Made by a program: the position numbers and the translations under genes. Under the pieces are notes generated by a model that saw only the letters and a program-made list of their open reading frames with translations, was not told where the DNA came from and did not search any database. Shown in pieces: positions 1-10,300 of a DNA stretch of 33,458 bases. Within the stretch, counting starts at the first letter, position 1, and each line of letters opens with the position of its first letter. The stretch is from Candidatus Babelota bacterium (lineage in GTDB: Bacteria; Babelota; Babeliae; Babelales; Babelaceae), in NCBI GenBank assembly GCA_003165355.1, contig PLTG01000046.1, positions 1-33,458 on the forward strand. Direction: 5' to 3'.

Positions 1-25
1 GGTTCGAATCCCTCCTGGCCTGCCA
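1..25 (+). tRNA. 3' end of a tRNA, probably tRNA-Trp (partial)
   Basis: The window opens inside the T arm. The T-loop TTCGAAT is followed by the 3' T-stem strand CCCTC, the 3' acceptor strand CTGGCCT, discriminator G and an encoded CCA. The implied 5' acceptor would be AGGCCAG. An A1-U72 pair with G73 fits bacterial tRNA-Trp, and tRNA-Trp directly upstream of secE is a common bacterial arrangement. The anticodon lies outside the window, so the amino acid is an inference from context. Confidence 0.75.
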
Positions 26-78
26 CTCTTGTAGATGAAAAAAAGTTACTAGGTAGGTTGTAAGGTAAGAGGCAAAAA

Positions 79-270
79 GTGAAAAATTTAACTAAGTTCT
101 TAAGTGATGTTCGTGTTGAGCTTTCTCGAGTAGAGTGGCCAACATTTAACGATTTTGTAGGTGCAACTATTGTTGTGCTGAGTATCGTCGCAATCTTTGC
201 GGTCTTTTTTGGCGTAGTTGATAAAATACTTTCTATCGTTGCCCAATATATTTTTTCTTTAGGTAAGTAA
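79..270 (+). CDS. secE: SecE, preprotein translocase subunit
   Basis: Small, essential subunit of the SecYEG channel in the inner membrane. The 63-residue protein is the minimal one-helix form: an amphipathic N terminus with the conserved segment VELSRVEWPTF (residues 12-22), then one hydrophobic helix (about 28-58). E. coli SecE has three helices; the one-helix form is usual in most bacteria. Translation starts at GTG, with AAGAGG 7 bases upstream as ribosome binding site. It sits between a tRNA and nusG, the standard order. Identification is firm from the motif, size and position. Confidence 0.93.
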   Translation: MKNLTKFLSDVRVELSRVEWPTFNDFVGATIVVLSIVAIFAVFFGVVDKILSIVAQYIFSLGK

Positions 271-285
271 TTTTAGGTATAGTGC

Positions 286-807
286 ATGAAACGTTGGTAC
301 GTCATTCAGATTTTTGCAGGATACGAAGAGGCTATTAAAGCTGATCTTCAAAAACGCATTCAAGAAACTGGCATGCAAGATAAGTTCGGTGAGGTTCTTA
401 TCCCTTCGGCAAAAATGAAACAATTTTTTGATGCTGCTGATGCTATGAAGGATGAGCAACTATTTCCGGGTTATATGCTTGTAGAGATGGAAGCGCTGCC
501 TGAAACAATACGCTTAGTGACGACTGTTCCACGCGTTACCCGTTTTCTTGGTGGTAAAAATCCTATCGCTCTTTCTCAAAGAGAAATAGATCGAATTATT
601 GCTCAGATGAAAGGCGAGGTTAAACTCTCGGTTGATCGTCATAATTTTGAAGTAAATAAAGAGGTTGAGATCGCATCAGGACCATTTTCAGGGTTCATGG
701 GCGTTATCAATAATATTGATGAAGAGAATGAAAAGCTTTCGGTTATGGTAAGCATTTTTGGAAGAATGACACCAGTCGAATTGGGATTTGATCAAGTTAA
801 ACATTAA
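286..807 (+). CDS. nusG: NusG, transcription termination/antitermination factor
   Basis: Binds the RNA polymerase clamp and links elongation to Rho or the ribosome. The 173 residues match the family length. The N-terminal NGN domain begins KRWYVIQIFAGYE and contains the typical LFPGYMLVEME stretch (about residues 58-68). The C-terminal KOW domain has the ASGPFSGFMGVI motif (about 126-137). The gene begins 15 bases after secE, and the ribosome binding site is weak, so it probably depends on the secE transcript and on coupling. It lacks the large insertion found in some NusG lineages. Confidence 0.96.
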   Translation: MKRWYVIQIFAGYEEAIKADLQKRIQETGMQDKFGEVLIPSAKMKQFFDAADAMKDEQLFPGYMLVEMEALPETIRLVTTVPRVTRFLGGKNPIALSQREIDRIIAQMKGEVKLSVDRHNFEVNKEVEIASGPFSGFMGVINNIDEENEKLSVMVSIFGRMTPVELGFDQVKH

Positions 808-841
808 AATAATTTTTACCATTGATTGTTTGGATTAAAAT

Positions 842-1264
842 ATGGCAAAAGAGATAAAAGCACAAGTTAAATTGCAGATTCCAGCGGGAGCTGCAACGCC
901 TGCGCCACCGGTTGGTTCCGCTTTGGGTCAACACGGGGTAAATATTATGGACTTTTGTAAGCAGTTCAATGCAAAGACTGCTGATAAAAAAGGCCAAACT
1001 ATTCCGGTTATTATAACCATTTATAAAGACAAAAAATTTGATTTTGAAATCAAAACTCCGCCAACATCAGAACTGATCAAAAAGAAGATCAATCTTGCAA
1101 AAGGTGCTTCAAAGACCGGTTCGGAAAAGGTTGGCAAAATTTCTTGGAAAGATATCGAAGAAATAGCAAAAATCAAGTTGCCTGACCTGAATGCTGTGGA
1201 CATAGAACAAGCTAAGAAAACGATAGCCGGTTCAGCTCGCAGTATGGGACTTGAAGTATTTTAG
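842..1264 (+). CDS. rplK: Ribosomal protein L11
   Basis: Large-subunit protein of the GTPase-associated centre. The 140-residue protein opens with the conserved [20 protein letters not shown] (residues 6-25), whose prolines form the flexible switch contacted by thiostrepton-class antibiotics. The C-terminal rRNA-binding domain ends with the usual AGSARSMGL-type sequence. No clear Shine-Dalgarno precedes the ATG (the 20 bases upstream are A/T-rich), which is odd for a highly expressed gene. It is followed by rplA after 23 bases, the standard L11-L1 pair. Confidence 0.97.
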   Translation: MAKEIKAQVKLQIPAGAATPAPPVGSALGQHGVNIMDFCKQFNAKTADKKGQTIPVIITIYKDKKFDFEIKTPPTSELIKKKINLAKGASKTGSEKVGKISWKDIEEIAKIKLPDLNAVDIEQAKKTIAGSARSMGLEVF

Positions 1265-1287
1265 TTAGTTGTAAAGGAACGTGCAGT

Positions 1288-1977
1288 ATGACTCATCAAG
1301 GTAAAAAGTATACAAAAGCGCACGAAGCACTGGGACAGAAGAAAGTCTTCTCTCTCCAGGAGGGTGTCGCCAAGCTTAAAGAGCTTGCATATGCCCGGTT
1401 TGATGAATCTGCTGATGTGAGCGTCAATCTTGGTATTGATGCTGCAAAAGGAGACCAAGCTGTTAGAGGTTCTATCCTTATGCCTCACGGCAGTGGTAAG
1501 ACCATTAAAATTTTGGTATTTGCAAAAGGTCAATATGCTGATCAAGCGGAGAAAGCTGGAGCCGATTATGTTGGCGCAGAAGATCTGATTGAGCGTATTG
1601 AATCTGGTTGGCTTGACTTTAATTATGCGATTGCAACACCCGACCTTATGGGGTTAGTGGGTAAAGTTGCGCGTATTTTAGGGCCACGGGGTCTTCTTCC
1701 GAATAAAAAAACCGGAACGGTTACCTTTGACATTGCTTCGACGATTGCTGATTTAAAAAAAGGACGTCTGTTCTTTAAAAATGATAAAGCAGGAATAGTT
1801 CATTTCTCATTTGGTAAATTATCCCAAGGTAATGAAAAACTTTCCGATAACTTAATAGCTTTTCTTAAGGCGCTGGCTTCAAGTAAGCCTGCAGCCTCTA
1901 AAGGGAAGTTTATTCGTAAAGTAACTGTTTCATCTACAATGGGACCCGGCATTTCTGTAACTGCCGATGAATTATAA
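1288..1977 (+). CDS. rplA: Ribosomal protein L1
   Basis: Forms the L1 stalk that moves deacylated tRNA out of the E site; in many bacteria it also represses its own mRNA. At 229 residues it has family length. The central motif with GPRGLLPNKKTGTV (about residues 131-144) and the C-terminal STMGPGISV are diagnostic. AAAGGA upstream of the ATG is a good ribosome binding site. No obvious L1-binding mimic was identified in the short 5' gap. Confidence 0.97.
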   Translation: MTHQGKKYTKAHEALGQKKVFSLQEGVAKLKELAYARFDESADVSVNLGIDAAKGDQAVRGSILMPHGSGKTIKILVFAKGQYADQAEKAGADYVGAEDLIERIESGWLDFNYAIATPDLMGLVGKVARILGPRGLLPNKKTGTVTFDIASTIADLKKGRLFFKNDKAGIVHFSFGKLSQGNEKLSDNLIAFLKALASSKPAASKGKFIRKVTVSSTMGPGISVTADEL

Positions 1978-2008
1978 GTACTAGGTGATTGAGATAAAGG
2001 GTATAACC

Positions 2009-2527
2009 ATGAATCGTCAAGAAAAAAGTTCGGCAATTGGAATTCTCAAGAATGAGTTTCAAAGCAATGAAGCAGCCTTCATTGTAGGTATGCAAGGAAT
2101 GACGGTTTCTCAAGTTGAATCATTAAGAAAAGGTATTCGTAAACAGGGTGGCAAGTTTCAGGTTGCTAAAAACTCTCTGTTGCGTAAGGCAACCCAGGAT
2201 CTTCCTGCGGCTCAGTTGCTTACCCCTTATTTTAAGGATCAAGTTGCAGTAATTTTCGTTCCCAAAGAAGCATCAAGTGTTGCTAAGCTCATTTGTGATG
2301 TTTCGCAAGAGAATGAACATTTAAAAATTGTTGCAGGTTGTTATGAATCACGCGTTTTTGACAAAGATATGGTCAAATTCTTAGGTTCATTACCTCCTAA
2401 AGAGATATTAGTTGCACAATTATGTGGACTTCTCAAGGCACCAATTGCTCAACATGTAAGCGTGTTGAATCAACTGATAGCCCGGTTGTTGTATGTTTTA
2501 AAACAAGCATCCGAAAAGCAAAGTTAA
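2009..2527 (+). CDS. rplJ: Ribosomal protein L10
   Basis: Base of the L7/L12 stalk. The 172-residue protein begins MNRQEKSSAIG, has the N-terminal rRNA-binding domain (about 1-130) and ends in the helix that binds L7/L12 dimers. The start at 2009 is chosen over an upstream in-frame codon at 1985 because AAAGGG lies 7 bases before it and the extra eight residues are not conserved. Only 31 bases separate it from rplA, so the long L10 leader RNA that regulates rplJL in many bacteria is not present here. Confidence 0.95.
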   Translation: MNRQEKSSAIGILKNEFQSNEAAFIVGMQGMTVSQVESLRKGIRKQGGKFQVAKNSLLRKATQDLPAAQLLTPYFKDQVAVIFVPKEASSVAKLICDVSQENEHLKIVAGCYESRVFDKDMVKFLGSLPPKEILVAQLCGLLKAPIAQHVSVLNQLIARLLYVLKQASEKQS

Positions 2528-2569
2528 TCGTCGTTTAAGGTATTATTTTTAGTATTTAGTGGAGACATT

Positions 2570-2956
2570 ATGTCAAAGTCAATGGAAAATCTCGTAAAAG
2601 AAATTAGTGGTTTAACTGTTCTTGAGCTTGCAGAATTAACAAAAGCATTAGAATCAGCTTTTGGTGTTTCTGCTGCTATGCCAATGGCGGCTGCAATGCC
2701 TGCTGGTGAAGCGCCTGCCGCTGGTAAAAAAGAAGAAGAAAAAACTGAGTTCAAAGTTGAATTGCTTGATAGCGGTGCTAACAAAATCAATGTTATCAAA
2801 GCATTGCGTCAAGTTAAAAAAGACCTTGGCTTAACAGAAGCTAAAAAAATGGCGGAAGAAACTCCTTCTGTTGTTGCTGAAGCAGCTTCTAAAGATGAAG
2901 CTAAAGTTATGAAAGAAACACTTGAAGCAGCTGGTGCTAAAGTTAAACTTTCTTAA
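2570..2956 (+). CDS. rplL: Ribosomal protein L7/L12
   Basis: Stalk protein, present in several copies per ribosome, that recruits translation GTPases. The 128 residues show the N-terminal dimerisation helices (about 1-33), an Ala/Pro/Gly-rich hinge (about 36-58) and the C-terminal factor-binding domain, in which IKALRQVKKDLGL is the conserved helix. TGGAGA about 10 bases upstream is the ribosome binding site. It is followed by a 78-base gap before rpoB that may contain an extra promoter. Confidence 0.97.
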   Translation: MSKSMENLVKEISGLTVLELAELTKALESAFGVSAAMPMAAAMPAGEAPAAGKKEEEKTEFKVELLDSGANKINVIKALRQVKKDLGLTEAKKMAEETPSVVAEAASKDEAKVMKETLEAAGAKVKLS

Positions 2957-3003
2957 TTGCTTAAGTTATTAGCTTTTGTAAATAAAACGTGTTGATGGTT
3001 GCA

Positions 3004-3009
3004 TATAAT
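3004..3009 (+). promoter_or_regulatory. Possible -10 element upstream of rpoB
   Basis: A perfect TATAAT lies 25 bases before the rpoB ATG in the rplL-rpoB gap. No good -35 hexamer stands 16-18 bases upstream (the closest, TTGTAA at 2976-2981, is too far). It could be an internal promoter or chance in AT-rich sequence. Confidence 0.25.
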
Positions 3010-3034
3010 TTTTTGTAGTATAAGGAGCAGCTTA

Positions 3035-6000
3035 ATGTCTAGCCTGCGCACGGGCAGCGAAACTGTTCGTAGATCTTTTGGTAAGATCAAAGATATAGTT
3101 CCCGTTCCTGATCTCATTGAAGTTCAGTCAAAATCTTTTAATGATTTTGTTCAGTTAGATTTCTTGCCTTCAGAGCGTCAACTGATCGGTTTGGAAAAAG
3201 TCTTTAGGGATGTTTTTCCTATCGATTATAATGACAAAATGTCTCTCGAGTTTGTTAGTTACGAACTCGGGTCATGGGCATGTACCTGTGGTAAAGTTAC
3301 CGGCATAATGCAACGGTATGCATGGAGCTGTTCTTCTTGCAAAAAATCAGATTGCTCACGATTAAATGATGATTTAACGTGTACTTTCTGCCATAAAAAC
3401 ACAGCACGTTATAAAAAGTGTTCTAACTGTTTATCCAGAGTAACGGTTCAACTACCGTTATCTCTGGATGAATGCCGCTCAAGTGAGCAAACATTCTCTA
3501 TGCAGCTGAAAGTAAAAATGCAGTTGATCGGATGGGATGTTGATGCTCAAGGTAATAAAGTTATTCGAGACATCAAAGAGCAAGATATCTTCTTTGCAGA
3601 TGTTCCTGTTATGGGCGATCTGTATGAGCAAGATGGTCGTTTCAGACTTGGTGATCTTGGGACTTTCTTGATCAACGGCGTGGATCGTGTTATTGTCAGT
3701 CAATTGCACCGTTCTCCAGGCGTTGTATTTTCGCAAAGCAAAAAATCTAAAGATGTTCGCGGAAAACCTTACTATTTAGCGCGCGTTATTCCAATGCGTG
3801 GTTCTTGGATCGATTTTGAATTTGATAGTAACGATCTTCTCTATGTTCGTATTGATAAGAAGAAAAAATTGCTTGTTACTACCTTACTTCAAGCACTTGG
3901 TGTTGCTCGCCAGCAGATCGTTCCCCTATTTTATAAATTTGATGAGATCGTTCAACAAGATGGCGTTTACCTGCAACTATTAGACGATTCTATTATCGGC
4001 ACCCGTATTGAAAAAGGGATGCTTGGTATTAAAGATGAGGCTGATTACGTAGGAAGGCGTATCAACCAAGAGATGCTTGCTAAGTTCAAGAAACTTGGTG
4101 TTGAAGCGCTCATGCTGCGTAAAACTTCATTAGTAAATAGATCCGTCGGCTCTGATATTATTGACCCTCAAACAGGGGAAATTCTTCTTGAGCAGGGACA
4201 ATTATTCACTGAAGAGTTATACGAGCAGCTTAAAAAATACAAAAAAATTCAATTTAATCTTATTGCGACCTCTGGATATGTTTTACAGCCAACGATTCCT
4301 TTGACATTGGCTCAAGACAAAAATGCTACTGAAGAAGAGGCATTAAAAGAGATCCATACTAAGATTTGGCCGGGTGAAAGTGCGTCACTTAAAGAGATTA
4401 AAGAACATTTAGAAGATCTATTCTTTAATTCTCGCTTGTATGACCTTACAAAAGTAGGGCGTATTCGCATGAATCGTAAGCTTGGCTTATCGATTCCTGA
4501 TGACGTAATGACATTAACGCGTGAAGATATTTACGCGACGGTCCGTTATTTAATTAATTTACGCGAGCGTGGCGAAGGTTCTCTTGATGATATCGATCAC
4601 TTGGGCAACCGTCGTGTACGTCTTGTTGGTGAATTGCTTACCAATCAGTCATATATTGGGTTATTGCGTATTGAGCGTATTGTGCGTGAAAGATTTAGAA
4701 TTCAAGAGATGCATGGCGCACTGATGCCGCAAGATTTCTTGAATGTTAAGCCTTTAAACGCGGTATTACGTGAATTCTTCGCAACTGGTCAACTTACTCA
4801 ATTTATGGATCAGACCAATCCACTCTCTGAAATTGCTCATAAACGACGCCTTTCAGCTCTCGGGCCCGGCGGCGTTATGAAAGACCGCGCTACCTATGAG
4901 ATTCGTGACGTTCATACTTCACACTATGGTAGAATCTGCCCTATCGAAACACCAGAGGGGCAGACTGTCGGTCTTATTTCATCTTTGGCCACCTATGCCT
5001 TAGTGAACCAGCTTGGTTTTATTGAAACGGCATACCGTCCAGTAAAAGATGGCGCAATTTTAAATGACGTGGTCTTCTTGGATGCATTTGAAGAGGCTGA
5101 CAAATATATTGCACAGGCCGATTCAAAATTATTAAGTAGCAAAAAAATAACTGGTGATACGGTCTTTGCGCGACATGAAGGAAACTTTATGTATGTCGAT
5201 TCGCAAAAGATCAACTATATCGATTTATCGCCAAAACAATTAGTATCTGTTGCTACGGCGCTTATTCCTTTCCTTGAGCATGATGATGCTTCCCGTGCGT
5301 TAATGGGTGCAAACATGCAACGCCAAGCGGTTCCGCTTATTCGTATGCAGATGCCTATCGTAGGTACCGGTATGGAGGCTGAAATTGCTCACGCTTCGGG
5401 CGCCTGCATCTCAGCTAAGCGTTCAGGTATTGTGGAATACGTCTCATCAGAAAAAATTATTGTTCGCTCTTACGAACACGAATTTAAACATACTGAAGAT
5501 TGGATTTCTCAGGGTGTAGATATTTATTACTTGAGAAAATTCCAGCGTTCAAGTTTCAGCACCTGGATACACCAAACGCCATTAGTTATTGTTGGCCAAC
5601 AAGTGAAAAAAGGCGAAATGCTTTCTAACAGCTCATCTATTTATCATGGAGAGCTTGCTTTAGGTTCAAACTTGCTTGTCGCGTTTATGCCCTGGTACGG
5701 TTACAACTTCGAGGATGCGGTTATTCTTAATAAACGTTTAGTCGCAGAAGACGTGCTGACTTCCGTGCATATTGATGAGTATGTTGCTGAAGCACGCGAT
5801 ACTAAGCTTGGGCCTGAAGAGATTACCCGCGACATTCCTAATGTCAGCGAGGTTGCTCTCGAAGGTCTTGATGAAGATGGTATCGTTCGCATCGGTACTC
5901 GTGTAAAAGCGGGTGATATTCTTGTGGGTAAAGTTACTCTGAAGGGTGATATTCAGTTCTCACCAGAAGAGAAATTACTTCGCGCAATATTCGGTGAGAA

Positions 6001-7360
6001 ATCTCGCGAAGTGCGTGATACTTCATTACGAGTACCACCTGGAATCGAAGGTACTGTTATCGATGTAAAAATCTTCTCGCGTAGTGGTATGCGAAAAGAC
6101 AAGCGTTACAAAGATATGGTAGCTCAAGAAACTGCTCGCTTGGAAAATGATTTCATGATGCAGAAAGCTACCCTAGAAAAGATGCTTTCTGAAAAAATTA
6201 TTGGCATGCTCAATGGTCAAAAAGCTGGCGCAAAAACCGCTAAGACCGTGCTTACTGATGATCTATTCGATGCAGAAAAATTGGCTCGCCTTTCATTCTT
6301 GCAACTCTGTGATTTATCTACTTCTGATAAAAAAATCGGAACAGCTATAGAGCAACTAAAAGGCACGTATGATAACCAATTGCGTATCTTGCAAGGGTTA
6401 CAAGAAGAGCGTATTAATCATCTTAAAAAGGGTGATGTGCTTCCTTCTGGTGTTATCAAAATGGTCAAAGTGTATATCGCTATGAAGCGTCCAATTCAAG
6501 TGGGTGATAAAGTAGCGGGTCGACATGGTAATAAGGGCGTTGTCTCTACTATCGTCGCTCGTGAGGATATGCCATTCATGGAAGATGGTACTGCAATCGA
6601 TATCGTACTGAACCCGGTGGGTGTTCCTTCGCGTATGAACGTTGGTCAAATCTTGGAGACGATTCTCGGCTTTGCTGGACGTCAACTCGGTGCTCAAATG
6701 CGTACTGCGCTCGAAGAAAAAAGTGTCAAACACATTAAAGATCTTCTGATCGAATGTTATGGCTCTGAACTTGTAGCTGATTATGAGAAACGTTACGGTA
6801 CTCAAGGTATAAAAGATCTTGCACAAGCAACCGCTGCACACGGCGTTCTTTATAAAACACCCGTGTTTGATGGGGCTTCGTTTGAAGACGACATTCAGCC
6901 TTTGGTTACCAAAATGCATAATTCACCTTATGGTACCTTCAAGTTACGTGATGGCAGATCGGGTGAGTACTTTGATCAGCCTGTCACTGTCGGGTCTATC
7001 TATGTGATGAAACTTATTCACATGGTGGATGATAAGTTGCATGCTCGATCCGTTGGACCATACTCATTAGTTACGCAACAGCCATTGGGTGGTAAAGCTC
7101 AAATGGGTGGTCAGCGATTTGGTGAGATGGAGGTATGGGCACTTGAAGCTTATGGGGCAGCTTATACGCTCCAAGAGATGCTTACCTATAAATCTGACGA
7201 TGTTTCAGGACGTCATAAAGTTTATGAGGCGATTGTTCGTGGTGAAGAGATTTCTGAACCAGGACTTCCAGAATCGTTCAACGTATTGATTAAAGAGCTG
7301 CAAAGCCTTGGTCTTCGTATTGATTTGTTAAAAAGTGGCAAGGAGGACGTCGGTGAGTAA
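3035..7360 (+). CDS. rpoB: RNA polymerase beta subunit with an N-terminal Cys-rich insertion
   Basis: Catalytic core subunit of RNA polymerase, 1441 residues (E. coli 1342). The ATG at 3035 follows AAGGAG. Conserved beta blocks are in order: QLHRSPGV, the rifampicin pocket FMDQTNPLSEIAHKRR (residues 590-605), ETPEGQTVGL, GYNFEDAV, and GRHGNKG towards the C terminus. Rifampicin-contact positions equivalent to E. coli D516, H526 and S531 are Asp, His and Ser, so no resistance substitution is seen there. Unusual: between residues 80 and about 137 there is an insertion with nine cysteines (83, 85, 99, 102, 107, 116, 119, 129, 132) including three CxxC pairs, resembling zinc ribbons. E. coli beta has nothing at this point. 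It overlaps rpoC by 8 bases. Confidence 0.98.
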   Translation: MSSLRTGSETVRRSFGKIKDIVPVPDLIEVQSKSFNDFVQLDFLPSERQLIGLEKVFRDVFPIDYNDKMSLEFVSYELGSWACTCGKVTGIMQRYAWSCSSCKKSDCSRLNDDLTCTFCHKNTARYKKCSNCLSRVTVQLPLSLDECRSSEQTFSMQLKVKMQLIGWDVDAQGNKVIRDIKEQDIFFADVPVMGDLYEQDGRFRLGDLGTFLINGVDRVIVSQLHRSPGVVFSQSKKSKDVRGKPYYLARVIPMRGSWIDFEFDSNDLLYVRIDKKKKLLVTTLLQALGVARQQIVPLFYKFDEIVQQDGVYLQLLDDSIIGTRIEKGMLGIKDEADYVGRRINQEMLAKFKKLGVEALMLRKTSLVNRSVGSDIIDPQTGEILLEQGQLFTEELYEQLKKYKKIQFNLIATSGYVLQPTIPLTLAQDKNATEEEALKEIHTKIWPGESASLKEIKEHLEDLFFNSRLYDLTKVGRIRMNRKLGLSIPDDVMTLTREDIYATVRYLINLRERGEGSLDDIDHLGNRRVRLVGELLTNQSYIGLLRIERIVRERFRIQEMHGALMPQDFLNVKPLNAVLREFFATGQLTQFMDQTNPLSEIAHKRRLSALGPGGVMKDRATYEIRDVHTSHYGRICPIETPEGQTVGLISSLATYALVNQLGFIETAYRPVKDGAILNDVVFLDAFEEADKYIAQADSKLLSSKKITGDTVFARHEGNFMYVDSQKINYIDLSPKQLVSVATALIPFLEHDDASRALMGANMQRQAVPLIRMQMPIVGTGMEAEIAHASGACISAKRSGIVEYVSSEKIIVRSYEHEFKHTEDWISQGVDIYYLRKFQRSSFSTWIHQTPLVIVGQQVKKGEMLSNSSSIYHGELALGSNLLVAFMPWYGYNFEDAVILNKRLVAEDVLTSVHIDEYVAEARDTKLGPEEITRDIPNVSEVALEGLDEDGIVRIGTRVKAGDILVGKVTLKGDIQFSPEEKLLRAIFGEKSREVRDTSLRVPPGIEGTVIDVKIFSRSGMRKDKRYKDMVAQETARLENDFMMQKATLEKMLSEKIIGMLNGQKAGAKTAKTVLTDDLFDAEKLARLSFLQLCDLSTSDKKIGTAIEQLKGTYDNQLRILQGLQEERINHLKKGDVLPSGVIKMVKVYIAMKRPIQVGDKVAGRHGNKGVVSTIVAREDMPFMEDGTAIDIVLNPVGVPSRMNVGQILETILGFAGRQLGAQMRTALEEKSVKHIKDLLIECYGSELVADYEKRYGTQGIKDLAQATAAHGVLYKTPVFDGASFEDDIQPLVTKMHNSPYGTFKLRDGRSGEYFDQPVTVGSIYVMKLIHMVDDKLHARSVGPYSLVTQQPLGGKAQMGGQRFGEMEVWALEAYGAAYTLQEMLTYKSDDVSGRHKVYEAIVRGEEISEPGLPESFNVLIKELQSLGLRIDLLKSGKEDVGE

Positions 7361-10300
7361 TCAGATGATCAATCGCTTTAGAGAATATATTAACTCTAAT
7401 CAGTTTAACGCATTAAAAATAACAGTTGCTTCACCTGAGAAAGTGTTATCACTTTCCTATGGTGAAGTAAAAAAAATTGAAACAATTAACTATAGAACAT
7501 TAAAACCTGAGCGCGATGGGCTATTCTGCGCACGCATTTTCGGTCCGGTAAAAGACTGGGAATGTAACTGTGGCAAGTATAAGCGTATGAAGCATCGCGG
7601 GATAACGTGTGAAAAATGTGGGGTTGAAGTAATTCAATCCCGTGTTCGTCGCGAACGTATGGGGCACATTAAGCTTGTAGCTCCTGTTTGTCACATTTGG
7701 TATCTTAAAGGTATTCCAAGTTATCTTGGGCTATTGCTCGATTCGCCCGTTAAAGATCTTGAACGCATTATCTATTTTGATGCGTACATGGTTATTGAAC
7801 AAGGCAAATCCCCATTTCCACGCAAATCTTTAGTCTCCTCTGGCGATTATGATAACTATCTTGATCTTCATCCAGAAGATGCCGTATTTAAAGCAGAAAC
7901 GGGTGCTGAAGCTATTAGATTAATTCTTTCGATGATAGATTTACCCCTCGAGGTAGCTCGCCTAGAACAAGAATATAGCAAAATTACTTCAGTTGCAGCG
8001 CGTCATAAAATAATGCGCCGCATTAAAGTTCTTTCTGGGTTGCACCAAGCAGGCATCAGGCCTGAATGGATGGTTATGACCGTTTTACCGGTGTTACCGC
8101 CAGACTTGCGACCACTTGTTCCTTTAGAGGGTGGCCGTTTTGCAAGTTCAGATTTGAATGAATTATATCGTCGCGTTTTAAATAGAAATATTCGTCTTGC
8201 CCGGTTAATGGAGATTGATGCTCCTTCAGTTATTATCAAAAATGAAAAGCGTATGCTTCAAGAAGCAGTTGACGCTCTTATTGATAATGGCCGTCGCGGA
8301 CAACCGGTTCGTGGTTCAAATAAACGTCCATTAAAATCACTCAGCGAGATGCTTCGTGGTAAACAGGGTCGCTTTAGACAGAACTTATTGGGTAAACGTG
8401 TTGACTATTCAGGACGTTCCGTTATCGTGGTCGATCCAGAACTTAAGATTGATCAATGCGGATTGCCAAAAGCAATGGCGCTTGAACTTTTCAAATCACA
8501 TATCTTAGCTGGTCTTTTAGCGCGTGAGCTTGCACCAAACTTGCGTGCCGCAAAGCGTATGATTGAAGATTCAGAACCGGTGGTTTGGGACGTTCTTGCC
8601 GATGTAGTAAAAGATCAAACGGTTCTTTTAAACCGTGCCCCGACATTGCATAGACTCGGTATTCAAGCCTTCTGGCCTATTTTAGTTGATGGTAAATCGA
8701 TTAAAATTCACCCATTAGTATGTAAAGCGTTTAACGCTGACTTTGATGGTGACCAGATGGCAGTTCATATCCCGTTAAGTGCACAAGCACGTGAAGAATG
8801 TAAAAATCTTATTTTATCAACAAAAAATATTCTTTCACCTGCAAATGGTCGTCCAATCATGGTCCCTTCACAGGATATGATTCTTGGGTTGCACTATTTA
8901 ACGAAAGTTCGTTACAACGTTTTTGGTGAAGGGCTTGTCTTTTCATCACCTGCAGAAGTTGTAGCGGCTTACGAACATGGTCGATGTGCATTGCATGCTC
9001 GTATTAAAGTGCGTATGGCAGGCAAACTTGTTGAAACAACAGTTGGTCGCGTTATATTATATGTGGCAATTCCAGAAGGTTCAGACTTTGAATGGGTGAA
9101 TAAAATTCTTACCACCAGTGACCTTTCAAAACTTGTTGAAAAAGTCTACTATCGTTTTGGGAGTGAATTAACTGTCGTTTGTCTCGATAATATTAAAAAA
9201 TTAGGCTTTAGACATTCTACTGCTGCTGGTATCTCTTTCTCTATGAAAGATATGATTACTCCCGATAAAAAAGAAGTAACTATTAAGAAAGCGGAAAAAG
9301 AAGTTCAAAAAGTTGAACAGATGTATCTTGACGGTATCATCACCAATGGTGAGCGTTACAATAAAGTAGTCAGCATTTGGGCTCGTGCAACAACGGATGT
9401 GGCTCAAAATATGGCCACTAACTTGTCTGCGCAAGACACTCAAGCATATCTTAACGAGGATAACTCTAACCAACCCTTCAACTCCATCTTCTTGATGCTT
9501 GAATCGGGAGCAAAAGGTTCTCGTGACCAGATTAAGCAGCTTGTTGGTATGCGTGGTCTTATGGCCCGTCCATCTGGTGATATTATGGAAACACCGGTTA
9601 AGAGTAACTTTAAAGATGGGTTAAGTGTTTTTGAATACTTTATTTCTACCCACGGTGCCCGTAAAGGTCAAGCTGATACTGCGCTTAAAACTGCAAACGC
9701 TGGTTATTTGACACGTAAGTTGATCGACGTCGCTCAAGATGTTGTCATTACCATGTTAGATTGTAAAACCATGGGTTCTATCATGCTTGAAGACCTGCAA
9801 GAGGGTGGTGATATTATCTATCCGCTTGCAAATAGGGGCTTCAGCCGTGTTGTTGCAACCGATGTTAAAGATGAAATTTCCGGACAACTGATCTTCAAAC
9901 AGGGTCATATTATTCGTCGTGAGGATATTGAAAAAATTAGTAATGCAGTGATTTCCAAAATCCCTGTTCGTTCTGTGTTGACCTGCCAATCAAAACGGGG
10001 CGTTTGTGCGGCCTGTTATGGTCTTGATATGTCTAAGAACGATATGGTAGAGATCGGGTCAACTGTCGGTATTATTGCAGCGCAATCTATCGGTGAACCG
10101 GGAACACAGCTTACGATGAGAACCTTCCATATTGGGGGTACGGCTAGCTTATCTGAGCAGTCTTCATTTGTGGCAAAAGTTGCTGGTAAAGTTGTCTTTA
10201 CTGCTTTATATGACCAAAAAAATAAAGACGGCCAAAATGTCGTTATGAACCGTAGTTCAAAGATGTCGATCGTTTCTCCTGATGGCAGAGAGTTACAAAA

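Noticed and set aside
1978-2008. Possible L10 leader or L1-binding regulatory RNA before rplJ
   Set aside because: The gap is only 31 bases and holds just a ribosome binding site; no room for the known leader structures.
4789-4850. Rifampicin-resistance substitutions in RpoB
   Set aside because: The main contact positions carry the ordinary residues; only the position equivalent to E. coli N518 differs (Thr), which is not enough to infer resistance.
6398-6919. A 173-codon - strand open frame inside rpoB
   Set aside because: It is the antisense shadow of a conserved coding region, with no ribosome binding site or recognisable domain.
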